Part shown: one piece after another, positions 16,619 to 25,196 of the stretch
Layout of the letters: every line of letters starts with the position of its first letter
How positions within the stretch are numbered: the stretch's first letter is position 1
Program-made: the position numbers and the translations under genes
Assembly: GCF_003474435.1 (NCBI RefSeq)
Contig: NZ_QRNF01000033.1
Coordinates: forward strand, 1 to 37,124
DNA: 37,124 bases
Reading direction: 5' to 3'
DNA from: Ruminococcus sp. AF46-10NS
GTDB taxonomy: Bacteria; Bacillota; Clostridia; Lachnospirales; Lachnospiraceae
The notes under the pieces: model-generated
Told to the model about the DNA's origin: nothing
Databases searched by the model: none
The model's input: the letters and a program-made list of their open reading frames with translations, nothing else

Positions 16619-17551
16619 TTATTTCAGCGCATCTTTTACAGTTTTTGCAATTCCTTCTGCGTTCATTCCGTAATAATCAAATACTTCCTGGGAGGTTCCG
16701 CTTACAACCGGTGCATCCGGAAGTGCAATATTCAGAACTTTACGCGGGCACTCAGCACCAACAACCTGGCTTACCATGGAACCAAGTCCGCCGAATGGTG
16801 CATGCTCCTCAGCAGTTACAACAACTTTTGCATTGGATGCTGCTTTTACGATTGCTTCTTTATCAAGAGGTTTTACGCAGTACATATCAAGAACTGTTGC
16901 ATGGATGCCGTCTTTCTCAAGAAGCTTTGCAGCCTCAAGTGCCGGGCGAACCATCTCGCCGCATGCGATGATCGCTGCGTCTGTTCCTTCTGTAAGAACA
17001 GTTGCCTTGTCCATTTCGAACGGGCAGTTATCCTCTGTATAAATATCCTCGACCGGGTTTCTTCCTACACGGATGTATGCCGGTTTCTCATCTTTCAGAA
17101 GTGCTTCAACCAGTTTTGCAGTCTGGAAACGGTCACTTGGAAGGTAAACTCTCATGTTCGGGATTGCGGACATAGCTGCAATATCCTGTGCGGAATGATG
17201 GCTCATTCCAAGAGCACCATAGCTGATTCCACCACTGATTCCGATAAGTTTTACATTTGTGTTGGAGTATGCAACATCGATCTTGCACTGCTCATAGCTT
17301 CTTGTGGAAAGGAAGCATGCCGGAGAAGCTGCGAAAGCTTTTTTACCGCAGTGTGCAAGGCCTGCTGATACGCTGACAAGATCCTGCTCAGCGATTCCCA
17401 TCTCAACGAACTGCTCCGGATATGCGTCTGCAAAAGGTGCTAAGGATGCAGAACCTCTGGAGTCACTGCAGAGAACAACGATATCTTTATCGGTTTCCGC
17501 TTCTTTTAAAAGTACGTCACAAATTGCTTTACGGTTTGGAATCTTATTCAT
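16619..17551 (-). CDS. Transketolase, C-terminal subunit
   Basis: 310 residues covering the pyrimidine-binding and C-terminal domains of transketolase: VVLCSDSRGSASL, the catalytic-glutamate region FVEMGIAEQDLVSVSAGLA, HHSAQDIAAMSAIPNMRVY, and the C-terminal VTAEEHAPFGGLGSMV. It pairs with the N-terminal subunit ending two bases upstream to form one active thiamine-diphosphate enzyme. Split transketolases are often dedicated to side pathways rather than the central pentose phosphate route. The natural donor ketose is inferred only from context. Confidence 0.9.
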   Translation of the reverse strand: MNKIPNRKAICDVLLKEAETDKDIVVLCSDSRGSASLAPFADAYPEQFVEMGIAEQDLVSVSAGLAHCGKKAFAASPACFLSTRSYEQCKIDVAYSNTNVKLIGISGGISYGALGMSHHSAQDIAAMSAIPNMRVYLPSDRFQTAKLVEALLKDEKPAYIRVGRNPVEDIYTEDNCPFEMDKATVLTEGTDAAIIACGEMVRPALEAAKLLEKDGIHATVLDMYCVKPLDKEAIVKAASNAKVVVTAEEHAPFGGLGSMVSQVVGAECPRKVLNIALPDAPVVSGTSQEVFDYYGMNAEGIAKTVKDALK

Positions 17552-17553
17552 AA

Positions 17554-18384
17554 TTACAGCTGCTCCTTTCTCTCTTCAAAATCTTTCATGATCTGCTCAT
17601 ACTCTTCCTGAGTCGGTACATGATGATGCCATGCTGCCTTATCTTCCATAACTGCGGAGCCTTTACCTTTAACAGTATTTGCGATCAGGACTGTCGGCTG
17701 GCCTTTTGTCTGTTTCGCTTCCTCAAATGCTGCATGAAGCTGCTCAATGCTGTTTCCGTCAGCAACATCGATCACATGCCATCCAAAGCTTTTGAATCTC
17801 TCATGAAGATCGTCATGTCCCATAACGTCCTCTGTATTTCCGGATATCTGAAGTCTGTTACGGTCAACGATTGCACAAAGGTTATCCAGTTTGTACTGGT
17901 GTCCTGCCATAGCAGCTTCCCATACAGAACCCTCTGCAAGCTCACCATCACCCATTACTGTGTATACACGGTAATTTTTCTTGTTCATTTTTCCGGCAAG
18001 TGCCATGCCTACGCAAACCGGAAGTCCATGTCCCAGAGAACCGGAGTTCATCTCAATTCCCGGAAGCTTGTTGTTCGGATGTCCGATATACTGTGTTCCG
18101 AATTTGCTGAATTTCTCGTTTACTTCTTTGATATCAAGGAAGCCTTTCTTTGCAAGTACTGCATAATAAGCTTCTACAGAATGTCCTTTACTCATAACAA
18201 AAAGGTCTCTGTCCGGATCATTCATATTCTCCGGGGAAATATTCATCTGGTCAAAATACAGTGTAACCAGAGTCTCCATAACACTCATATCACCACCGAT
18301 ATGTCCGCCTTTTCCGGCAACGATCATATCTACTGTGTCTTTTCTGAGATCATACGCAAGTTTGCTTAATTCTCTAAAATCCAT
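17554..18384 (-). CDS. Transketolase, N-terminal subunit
   Basis: 276 residues from ATG 18384; the longer open frame to 18429 begins within a hairpin and has no ribosome-binding site. Motifs of the thiamine-diphosphate-binding half appear in order: GHIGGDMSVMETLVTLYF, MSKGHSVEAYYAVL, GSLGHGLPVCVGMALAGK, and the metal/cofactor motif GDGELAEGSVWEAAMAG...NLCAIVDRNRLQ. GKGSAVMEDKAAWHHH closes the domain. It lies immediately upstream of the C-terminal subunit and downstream of the isomerase, with a strong hairpin between isomerase and this gene. Confidence 0.9.
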   Translation of the reverse strand: MDFRELSKLAYDLRKDTVDMIVAGKGGHIGGDMSVMETLVTLYFDQMNISPENMNDPDRDLFVMSKGHSVEAYYAVLAKKGFLDIKEVNEKFSKFGTQYIGHPNNKLPGIEMNSGSLGHGLPVCVGMALAGKMNKKNYRVYTVMGDGELAEGSVWEAAMAGHQYKLDNLCAIVDRNRLQISGNTEDVMGHDDLHERFKSFGWHVIDVADGNSIEQLHAAFEEAKQTKGQPTVLIANTVKGKGSAVMEDKAAWHHHVPTQEEYEQIMKDFEERKEQL

Positions 18385-18426
18385 GCTGATTCCTGTCCTT
18401 TCTTTTTTCAATCTATATTTCATATT

Positions 18427-18471
18427 CACAGCCCGGCACGTTTTTTATCCTGGAAAAAACGTGCCGCTGTG
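18427..18471 (-). promoter_or_regulatory. Strong intercistronic hairpin
   Basis: CACAGCCCGGCACGTTTTTT pairs with AAAAAACGTGCCGCTGTG around a 7-base loop, with one bulge. It lies between the isomerase stop and the transketolase start. On the minus strand no T run follows, so it looks like an mRNA-processing or stability hairpin that could set a different dose of isomerase against the downstream genes. Confidence 0.65.
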
Positions 18472-18482
18472 TTTCCTGTTTA

Positions 18483-19883
18483 TCATTCTCCGCGGAGATA
18501 AGCCTTTACATCTTCCTCGATCGGGTCATAAAGATCCGGTGTTACACCGATATATTTACATGCCTCGTAAAGTACCGGAACAACATTCTTGTGGATACCG
18601 ACACAGTGATGAATGTATGGTCCCTCAACCAGTTTAGCCTCAAGACGTTTAATGTTCTCAACCTCAACCCAGAGGTAAGTTCCCATACCTTTCGGTCCGT
18701 CGATACCTTTTGCATTTCCGAGAAGAAGTGAATACTCTCCGTTGTCTCCGTCAAAACGTACCAGAGAAACATCGCCGTGTTTTGCCTCAGCTGTGATGCT
18801 TCCCGGATGCTCGAATGCTAACGGGTAAGTAAGCTTCGGAGTTTCTTTTGCGATGGAGATCGGCCATGGTCCGCAGTGCTGAAGAAGCTCGCCGTTCTCT
18901 ACATCAGGATGACGGATTGTCCAGTCAGCAAAGAAGCTTCTTGTCTCGCCCATACCTGCTGCCTCTACCATAAGTGCTGTGATCGCACCGTGGATATCTG
19001 TCTCACATACAGTCGGGATTCCCTCATCATTTAACAGGGAATTTGCTGCACATGGCATGATTCCAAGCTCGCTCTGAAGCTGATTCCAGCACTGGATCGC
19101 GATTGCTTTGCAGCCATATTTCTCTGCCAGATGTTTCATGGCAACCTTAAGAGCTGCTACGTTCTCAAGCTCATCCTCTTTGATGCAGATCTCCATGTTG
19201 TCACGGCAGTACTGCATAACTTCCTGAACCTCTGTCTGCTCTGCTTTTGCTTTCTTTACTTCATCAGTAAGCTCCGGCATCGGGATCGGTGCAAGCTGGA
19301 TATTGAATTTCTCAAGAAGCTCGCCCTCGTTGCACATGGTTGTCCAGAAATCGAACGGTCTTGTGGAAATCTGAAGGATACGGATATTTTTGAATGTTTT
19401 TACTACATTACAGACAGCAAGGAAATCTTTGATTCCTCTTTCAAATACCGGATCATTCAGTCTGCAGTTTGTCATGTATGTAAACGGAACGCGGAATCTT
19501 CTTAAAACCTTACCTGTTGCAAAAAGCCCGCACTGTGTATCACGAAGTCTTGTTCCGTCCGGCTCCGGCCTCTCATCCAGCGGTCCCCAGAGAAGAACCG
19601 GGACATCAAGAGCTTTTGCAAGTCTTGCACACTCATACTCTGTACCAAAGTTGCAGTGTGGAAGGAAAAGTCCGTCAACCTTCTCTTTTTTGAATTTGGC
19701 AATGATCTTCTCAAGCCCCTCATCGTTGTAGAGAAGACCCTCATCGTTAATGTCTGTGATATCTACGAAATCAACACCAAGCTCCTCAAGTCTCTTAGCA
19801 GTAAGTCCACGATATTTCACTGCATCCGGTGCGCTGAAAATACTTCTTCTGGTTGGTGCATAACCAATTTTGATCTTATCCAT
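18483..19883 (-). CDS. L-fucose/L-arabinose isomerase family protein
   Basis: 466 residues. The N-terminal domain begins KIGYAPTRRSIFSA and VDGLFLPHCNFGTEYECARL. The C-terminal half contains CKAIAIQCWNQLQ and VCETDIHGAITALM, the acidic metal-binding region of the fucose-isomerase-like family (COG2407-type). Aldose-ketose isomerisation is therefore likely, with a divalent metal. AAAGGAG precedes ATG 19883. First gene of a four-gene operon with split transketolase and FGGY kinase, facing a LacI regulator. The exact sugar cannot be read from sequence; D-apiose or a pentose is the context-based guess. Confidence 0.82.
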   Translation of the reverse strand: MDKIKIGYAPTRRSIFSAPDAVKYRGLTAKRLEELGVDFVDITDINDEGLLYNDEGLEKIIAKFKKEKVDGLFLPHCNFGTEYECARLAKALDVPVLLWGPLDERPEPDGTRLRDTQCGLFATGKVLRRFRVPFTYMTNCRLNDPVFERGIKDFLAVCNVVKTFKNIRILQISTRPFDFWTTMCNEGELLEKFNIQLAPIPMPELTDEVKKAKAEQTEVQEVMQYCRDNMEICIKEDELENVAALKVAMKHLAEKYGCKAIAIQCWNQLQSELGIMPCAANSLLNDEGIPTVCETDIHGAITALMVEAAGMGETRSFFADWTIRHPDVENGELLQHCGPWPISIAKETPKLTYPLAFEHPGSITAEAKHGDVSLVRFDGDNGEYSLLLGNAKGIDGPKGMGTYLWVEVENIKRLEAKLVEGPYIHHCVGIHKNVVPVLYEACKYIGVTPDLYDPIEEDVKAYLRGE

Positions 19884-19984
19884 TTTTGAACTCCTTTCAT
19901 GAATCCATGTCTTCGGTTTTATTTGTTTATATGTGATTCGTTTTTTATGTTCGTTTTTGTTATCTGTATAATATCTTGATCTTT

Positions 19985-20025
19985 ACTTTATTTCTATGAA
20001 AAATAAAGTGATTTCTACTTTATTT
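19985..20025. promoter_or_regulatory. Candidate LacI operator: inverted plus direct ACTTTATTT repeats
   Basis: ACTTTATTT at 19985-19993 and AAATAAAGT at 20001-20009 form a 9-bp inverted repeat with a 7-base centre. A third ACTTTATTT lies at 20017-20025. The cluster is in the divergent spacer, just upstream of the lacI-like promoter and next to a possible minus-strand -10 (TATTAT near 19968-19975). Classical LacI operators are GC-centred, so this is atypical and could bind another regulator. Confidence 0.5.
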
Positions 20026-20037
20026 CCAGCTTTATTG

Positions 20038-20066
20038 TTGTAAGTGACCGGAAAACATTCTATAAT
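20038..20066 (+). promoter_or_regulatory. Promoter of the LacI-family regulator
   Basis: TTGTAA (20038-20043), a 17-base spacer and a perfect TATAAT (20061-20066), about 65 bases before the start codon. Confidence 0.7.
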
Positions 20067-20131
20067 TAAAACAGTTTAGGAAATCTATACAGATGCTATA
20101 TTTACTTTATCAGACTGGAGGAGTGACATAT

Positions 20132-21139
20132 ATGAGTATCACAGCAAAAGAACTTGCTGCCAGATTAAATCTCTCTGCCACAGCTGTTTCCATGGCTCTG
20201 AACGGGAAACCCGGCGTAAGCACAGAAACCAGAGCTCTTGTTATCCGTGAAGCAGAAAAAGCCGGCTACGATTTCAGCCGGCTTTCCATGAAAAAAAATG
20301 TGACCGGAGATATTTACTGCATTATCTGCCGGGCTCATAATGCGATCTTAAATTATACGCCAATCTTCTCAGAACTCACAGAAGGTATTGAACAGGAGTG
20401 CCGAAAAAACGGCTATCATCTGAAAACCTTTCAGCTTTATGAAAAAGCAGATGATCTTCAGAAATACATTGAGGAGCTTCGCATTTCTCAGTGTGCAGGT
20501 GTTATTCTCCTTGGTACAGAAGTTTCTGCTTCTGTATGCAGGGAATTTCTTCAGCTGTCAGTTCCTGTAGTTCTTCTGGATTCCTATTTCGATTCTGCTG
20601 ACTGCAGCTGTGTACTGAGCAACAACGCACAGGGAGCCTACCTGGCCACCGGCTATCTCATCGACCGCTGCGGCCGCCAGCCGGGGCATCTCTGCTCTTC
20701 CTACAGAATCACTAACTTTCGCGAACGGACACACGGTTTTCACCGGGCGGTGCGCGAACACGGGATGTCCACTGCAAAATCCATCATTCACGAACTCTCT
20801 CCATCTATTGAGGGCGCATTCTCCGACATGCTGGAAATCATAGACAGCGGAACTCCTCTCGCCGGCGCGTACTTTGCGGACAATGATCTCATTGCCATCG
20901 GAGCGATTAAAGCTTTGAAACTTCGCGGCTACAAAGTCCCCGAAGACATTGCCATCGCAGGCTTCGACAATATCTCCGAAGGACGCGTTATCGATCCGGC
21001 TCTCACCACCATTGATGTCCCACGAAAATTCATGGGGCAGACAGCCGCCGCACAGCTCATCCGTGAACTCAAAACACCTGTGCCGCATTCCGTAAAGATT
21101 GAAGTGTCCACTACACTGATCAAACGGTTTTCTGTTTGA
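20132..21139 (+). CDS. LacI-family transcriptional regulator
   Basis: 335 residues from ATG 20132, which has GGAGGAG at good spacing; an in-frame ATG at 20093 lacks one. The N-terminal helix-turn-helix ITAKELAARLNLSATAVSMALNGKPGVS is standard LacI. The periplasmic-binding-like effector domain follows, with CAGVILLGTEV, AYFADNDLIAIGAIKALKLRG and IAIAGFDNISEG. It is divergent from the isomerase-transketolase-kinase operon and most likely controls it in response to the sugar or its phosphate. LacI members of this shape may act as repressors; no separate CcpA site was identified. Confidence 0.88.
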   Translation: MSITAKELAARLNLSATAVSMALNGKPGVSTETRALVIREAEKAGYDFSRLSMKKNVTGDIYCIICRAHNAILNYTPIFSELTEGIEQECRKNGYHLKTFQLYEKADDLQKYIEELRISQCAGVILLGTEVSASVCREFLQLSVPVVLLDSYFDSADCSCVLSNNAQGAYLATGYLIDRCGRQPGHLCSSYRITNFRERTHGFHRAVREHGMSTAKSIIHELSPSIEGAFSDMLEIIDSGTPLAGAYFADNDLIAIGAIKALKLRGYKVPEDIAIAGFDNISEGRVIDPALTTIDVPRKFMGQTAAAQLIRELKTPVPHSVKIEVSTTLIKRFSV

Positions 21140-21149
21140 TTTTTTGTAC

Positions 21150-21191
21150 AAAAAAATGAACCGGGCAGATCCAAAACCTATGCCCGGTTCA
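21150..21191 (-). terminator. Terminator of the alcohol dehydrogenase gene
   Basis: A perfect 11-bp stem TGAACCGGGCA/TGCCCGGTTCA (21157-21167, 21181-21191) followed on the minus strand by a T run. Also lies just beyond the lacI-like stop and may act for both. Confidence 0.85.
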
Positions 21192-21244
21192 TCCATATCA
21201 TTCAACTGTAAAATCTGCTTTTCACATTCTGCTCTGCAACATAC

Positions 21245-22357
21245 TCAAAAGCACTCCCGATAAATCTTATAAACCCTCTCCCGATCCAATTCCACGAAAT
21301 TATTTGCCATCAACCTGCCCTGGTTCTCCAGCACAGAATCCGTAAACTCCTCAAGCTCCGCCTCAGTCACACCATACTCATGCAGAGCCTTCTTCGGAAT
21401 CATCACATTAAGCAGCTTCTCCAGCTCTGCATAAACAACATCTACATCGCATCCAAGAATTTCTGCCATAAATTTATTCAGGCGTGCAATCTCTCCGTCA
21501 CTCTTGATCTCCATATAATTATTGAGCACACCGGTAAACATTGCATAATTGGACTCACCATGAGCAACGTGATACTTGGCACCCAGAGGATAGCTCAGCG
21601 CATGAACAGCTGCGCACCCGGCATTACCAAAGGCAATACCTGCATAATTGGCAGCCATCAGGAAATCCTTCATCAGCGGAATTCTGGCTTCCTGTCCATG
21701 ATCCCTGATCTCCATATATCCCTTCAGGATCATCTCGATAGCCTTATATCCAAACATTCTGGTTGTCTCATTTCCCTTAGGAGAAAGACTGGACTCCACA
21801 GAATGAACCAGCGCGTCAATAGAACTTGTCGCAAAAAACTGAAACGGCAGATCCTCCAGAAGCTCCGGGATCAGCACGGCAGAATCACCGTAAAGCTGCT
21901 CCACAGCCAGCCCCTTCTTCGTACCCTTCGTAGTCAGCGCAAGGATCGAGATATTCGTCACCTCAGAACCCGTACCACAGGTAGTGGGAACAAGCACCAG
22001 CTCCTTATTCTTCACGATCGGAAGCAGCCCGTCATAAAGATCCGTAACCGGAGAAATATTCTCCAGTGCAAACAGCTTGGAAAGATCCAGAATACTGCCG
22101 CCGCCAACAGAAACCACTCGCTTCGCATCCTTCGGCACATCCTTCCAGATCGCCTCTGCCATCACATCCGTAGGCTCACCCTTACCATAATCCTCACGGA
22201 AGATCACATCACAGCCAAGCCCAAGCGGCTCAAAAAATTTCTTAAACAATCTCTTATTGGTAAACAGCAGATCTCCCTCACCAAGCTTAAATTCCTCCGC
22301 AAACTGCCGGCAATTATCAAAGCTGTAAATCGTCGGCCTGATCATCAGTTCCTGCAT
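21245..22357 (-). CDS. Iron-containing alcohol dehydrogenase (4-hydroxybutyrate dehydrogenase-like)
   Basis: 370 residues from ATG 22357, with GGAGGAG six bases upstream. Features of group III Fe-ADHs: the nucleotide-binding VVSVGGGSILDLSK, LVPTTCGTGSEVT, and metal ligands in the stretch SSIDALVHSVESSLS and in AVHALSYPLGAKYHVAHGESNYAMF. Overall it is closest in character to clostridial 4-hydroxybutyrate dehydrogenases, though the substrate is unproven. The upstream genes on the same strand are fragments, so its former operon context has decayed. It is not obviously part of the LacI-controlled module. Confidence 0.85.
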   Translation of the reverse strand: MQELMIRPTIYSFDNCRQFAEEFKLGEGDLLFTNKRLFKKFFEPLGLGCDVIFREDYGKGEPTDVMAEAIWKDVPKDAKRVVSVGGGSILDLSKLFALENISPVTDLYDGLLPIVKNKELVLVPTTCGTGSEVTNISILALTTKGTKKGLAVEQLYGDSAVLIPELLEDLPFQFFATSSIDALVHSVESSLSPKGNETTRMFGYKAIEMILKGYMEIRDHGQEARIPLMKDFLMAANYAGIAFGNAGCAAVHALSYPLGAKYHVAHGESNYAMFTGVLNNYMEIKSDGEIARLNKFMAEILGCDVDVVYAELEKLLNVMIPKKALHEYGVTEAELEEFTDSVLENQGRLMANNFVELDRERVYKIYRECF

Positions 22358-22416
22358 AATTTCTCCTCCTGTCAGCCCCACATTTCAAAGAAGCTTTCTA
22401 TAAAAATTTTATACAG

Positions 22417-22773
22417 CTATAATAACACAGGCAGGCAGCCATCCGCATCAATTATCACAACGGAATTAAATGCCGCATTTCCCGCACGCTCAAAAAAACT
22501 TACCGGAATCACAATGTCCAGCTCTTTTGCCACCTCCTGAAACCGCTTCACCGCCGGATTCTCCTCCGGTGTTGTGGCAAGATCCATATATTCAAAATCA
22601 TGTCTCTGGCAAAAATACGGTGTCTCAAAAAGCTCCTGTAAAAGAACGATATTCGCTCCTTTTGCAGCTGCCTCCCGTACCAGTTTTTCTGCCTTCTCAA
22701 GTGTCGCTTCACTGCCCGTCTCTGCAAATCCTATCTCTGACATTCTACAGCTGAAATTTTCTCTTAACAGCAT
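22417..22773 (-). pseudogene. N-carbamoylputrescine amidase (AguB-like) fragment
   Basis: LEKAEKLVREAAAKGANIVL, LQELFETPYFCQ, TPEENPAVKRFQEVAKEL and NAAFNSVVIIDADG are the N-terminal third of the nitrilase-family enzyme that completes putrescine synthesis from agmatine. The catalytic Glu of the first strand is present (QELFE), but the Lys and Cys regions are gone: homology stops after IDADG and the frame ends five residues later. The first 25 residues do not match the family start. A gene about 290 codons long has been cut to a third. Confidence 0.75.
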
Positions 22774-23057
22774 CTACCAGGAAATCCGCTGTGCCTCAAA
22801 AATCTTATCCTGGGTATTGCTGGTTCCTTTTCCAAGAGGAAACATCATCCTTGAAAAAGGACTTGCCTTGACTTTTTTTGCCGTCTCCTCTGTTTCATCC
22901 ACTACAGAAACCGGAAGATTCAGCTTTCTGGCTGCCTGGTCCACGATATCCCTGTCATAATATTCAATCCCAAGCTTCTCGGCCATTTTTTTGCAATGGG
23001 ACGGCCCATGCTGCCGAACTGCCTGGTGATCGTAACTACATATTTACTTTTTCCCAT
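22774..23057 (-). pseudogene. Cytidylate-kinase-like protein, frameshifted and 3'-truncated
   Basis: ATG 23057, with GGGAGGAAC before it, starts MGKSKYVVTITRQFGSMGRP, the nucleotide-binding entry of the cytidylate-kinase-like family (AAA_26). A run of seven A residues (22988-22994 on the plus strand as T) breaks the frame; one more A restores KKMAEKLGIEYYDRDIVDQA and the following LNLPVSVVDETEE and MMFPLGKGTSNTQDKIFEAQ. The remaining half of about 200 residues is missing and the frame runs into the AguB fragment. These family members are often of unknown role. Confidence 0.75.
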
Positions 23058-23084
23058 ATAAAAGTTCCTCCCGATTTGATGTTT

Positions 23085-23413
23085 TTAATGTTCATACCAT
23101 CCAACGATTCCAGGATTCAGATTGATATTGATCTGTTTGATCTCCTGATATTCCTCAACACCCTTCTTAATGTAACCATATCCACATCCTTACTCTCTGC
23201 AATACGGTTTCCTGTAATTCCACCGGGACCCAGGATCAGGTTCACACTGCCCTTCGGCATTCCGATCTTTTCAAAGATCTCAAACAGCTTCACGCAGGAA
23301 AGCACACAATTAGAGCTTGGTTTAAACACAACGCTGTTTCCTGCTGCCAGTGCAGGAGCCAGTTTCCACACGCCCATCAGGAGCGGATAGTTCCACGGAG
23401 TGATCAGCCGCAC
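23085..23413 (-). pseudogene. Aldehyde dehydrogenase remnant with internal deletion
   Basis: LITPWNYPLLMGVWKLAPAL, AAGNSVVFKPSS and GMPKGSVNLILGPGG are from the NAD-binding part of a betaine-aldehyde-dehydrogenase-type ALDH. After ESKDVDMVT the frame shifts, and a different frame supplies KGVEEYQEIKQI and NLNPGIVGWYEH, the true C-terminus of such enzymes, ending at 23085. So both the N-terminus and the catalytic-cysteine middle are deleted, about 350 residues in total. Not functional. Confidence 0.8.
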
Positions 23414-23651
23414 ACACCAGCAGCCTCAGACCAACAGCCTTAAGCAAACCCTCGGCCACCTGAAAACCAACAACCATCTCACTGCCAGAGAACTTCAGAT
23501 CGCCGAACAGATCTTCCAGTACCGCAACAACGACGAGATCGCCCAGTCCCTCGGTATCCGTGAAAACACCCTCCAGAAACACCTGCAGAATATCTTCCGC
23601 AAAACCAATGTAACCTCCCGGTGGGAACTCCTCCGATTACGCATGCAGTAA
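23400..23651 (+). pseudogene. LuxR-type helix-turn-helix fragment
   Basis: The frame holds LTARELQIAEQIFQYRNNDE followed by IAQSLGIRENTLQKHLQNIF and a short end at 23651, which is the DNA-binding domain of LuxR/NarL-type regulators (LTxRELQI, the recognition helix with TLQKHL). There is no receiver or other N-terminal domain; the upstream sequence belongs to the opposite-strand ALDH fragment. It is the C-terminal stub of a regulator, brought head-to-head with the ALDH stub by rearrangement. Confidence 0.75.
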
Positions 23652-23669
23652 TAATGTCAAAAGGTTATC

Positions 23670-23720
23670 CGAAAAAGGCTCCGCAGCCACCCGATCCCGG
23701 GTCAGCCACAGAGCCTTTCT
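23670..23720 (-). terminator. Terminator of the HtrA gene
   Basis: AAAGGCTC (23674-23681) pairs with GAGCCTTT (23711-23718); ACCC/GGGT pair inside. On the minus strand the hairpin is followed by TTTTTC. It lies just beyond the HtrA stop. Confidence 0.8.
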
Positions 23721-23732
23721 CATTATATACAG

Positions 23733-25196
23733 TTAGTCATGCAATCCATTCTGCTCAAAATCCCTGAACAGACTGGCCTCACCATCATCAGCAAACACAT
23801 CTGCATCATCCTGCTCAGAATCATCCTGAACATCCGCATCCTGGGAATCCTGACTATCCTGTGCCGCACTCTCCTCAGAGCTGTCCTTACTATCCTTATC
23901 GGAACTATCATCCTTACCAAGCTTTACAGTAAGAGTTTTCGCTTTATACTCATTGCCATCCTGAACAGCAACTGTCACATCAATTTTTTCCTTCGGCTCA
24001 TAATACTGAAGCAGTTCAACCAACTGATCAATACTTGTGATCGTCTTACCATCAAACTCTGTGATAACCATATTCTTGGTAATACCAGCATCATCAGCAG
24101 GACCATCCTCAGTTACCTCAGAAACAAATACCCCCTGCGGGATACCATAGATCTGAACAGCCTCATCACTGACTGTACTGCCTGTGATTCCAAGAATACC
24201 ATGATTATCAACCTTATCTCTGGCTTTCGCATTCATCATATTCTCAAGAGAATCTGCAACATCAGAAATCGCAATGGCATAACCCATACCCTCAACCTCA
24301 GTAGAAGCAAGCTTGGAAGAGTTAATACCAACAACCTCACCATCCATATTCAGAAGTGCACCGCCACTGTTACCAGGATTGATAGCTGCATCTGTCTGGA
24401 TCAGGTTAACACCCTTATTCAGACTGCTGCTGTTATCAGAAGAATCATTCGACTCAACCTGCCCTGAAGAATCGATCTTACGGTTCTTTGCACTGACAAT
24501 ACCGGTAGTAACAGACTGTCCATAACCAAGTGCATTACCAATGGCAACAACCTGCTCACCGATCTTCAGATCATCAGAGCTTCCGATCTTTGCAACGGAA
24601 ATAGCATCCATTGTATCATCAGAAACGTCTTTTGTATCAACAGATACAACTGCCAGATCCTCATTTTCATCAAATCCTTTTACAGTTGCCTCATAAGCAC
24701 TGCCGTCTGCAAAAGCAACAGATAATGTATCTGCTCCGTCAACTACATGATAGTTTGTTGCGATCAGAAGCTCGGATTTTGTTTTTCCGATGATAATACC
24801 GGAACCACTTCCCTCTACTTCCTGCTCCTGGCTCGGTGCATACTGAGAGCCGAACATGCTGTAGTAATTCTGGACCTCCTGAACAGATTTCGTTGTGATC
24901 GCCACAACGGAAGGCATTGCTTCCTCAGCAACATCGGATACATCCAGACTGCCTTTTGTATCAGAAGCTTTTGTATCACCGGTATCTTCTGTTTCTTCAT
25001 CAGCTTTCTTCTCGGATTTCATAAGTGTAAGCTTCTCAGAGCTATCTGTTGCTGCCTGTACAGACTGTGCACCTGAGAAATAGTTAATACCCTCGTAAGC
25101 TCCGACACCAATACCACCAGCAAGCACTGCACACAAGCTGATGGTTGCACCTTTTTTAACAAGTTTCTTTATTTTTAATTTTCTATTATTGTTCAT
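23733..25196 (-). CDS. HtrA/DegP-type S1C serine protease with PDZ domain
   Basis: 487 residues. A basic N-terminus and one membrane anchor (about 17-33) place the protease outside the membrane. The catalytic triad is visible as His150 (ATNYHVVDG), Asp180 (NEDLAVV) and Ser277 (NPGNSGGA). A PDZ domain spans about 350-420 (GVFVSEVTEDGPADDAG). The last 60 residues are a low-complexity tail of Asp, Ser, Glu and Gln (KDSSDKDSKDSSEES and onward), unusual compared with short HtrA C-termini. Envelope protein quality control is the expected role. GGGAGGGAC precedes ATG 25196. Monocistronic. Confidence 0.92.
   Translation of the reverse strand: MNNNRKLKIKKLVKKGATISLCAVLAGGIGVGAYEGINYFSGAQSVQAATDSSEKLTLMKSEKKADEETEDTGDTKASDTKGSLDVSDVAEEAMPSVVAITTKSVQEVQNYYSMFGSQYAPSQEQEVEGSGSGIIIGKTKSELLIATNYHVVDGADTLSVAFADGSAYEATVKGFDENEDLAVVSVDTKDVSDDTMDAISVAKIGSSDDLKIGEQVVAIGNALGYGQSVTTGIVSAKNRKIDSSGQVESNDSSDNSSSLNKGVNLIQTDAAINPGNSGGALLNMDGEVVGINSSKLASTEVEGMGYAIAISDVADSLENMMNAKARDKVDNHGILGITGSTVSDEAVQIYGIPQGVFVSEVTEDGPADDAGITKNMVITEFDGKTITSIDQLVELLQYYEPKEKIDVTVAVQDGNEYKAKTLTVKLGKDDSSDKDSKDSSEESAAQDSQDSQDADVQDDSEQDDADVFADDGEASLFRDFEQNGLHD

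Noticed and set aside
20558..21205. A 215-codon frame on the minus strand
   Set aside because: It is antisense to the LacI-family gene, which has a complete domain structure and a good start site.
15088..22357. Sulfoquinovose (sulfo-transketolase) pathway
   Set aside because: No sulfoquinovosidase, sulfosugar isomerase pair or exporter is present, and a separate kinase is not needed in that route.
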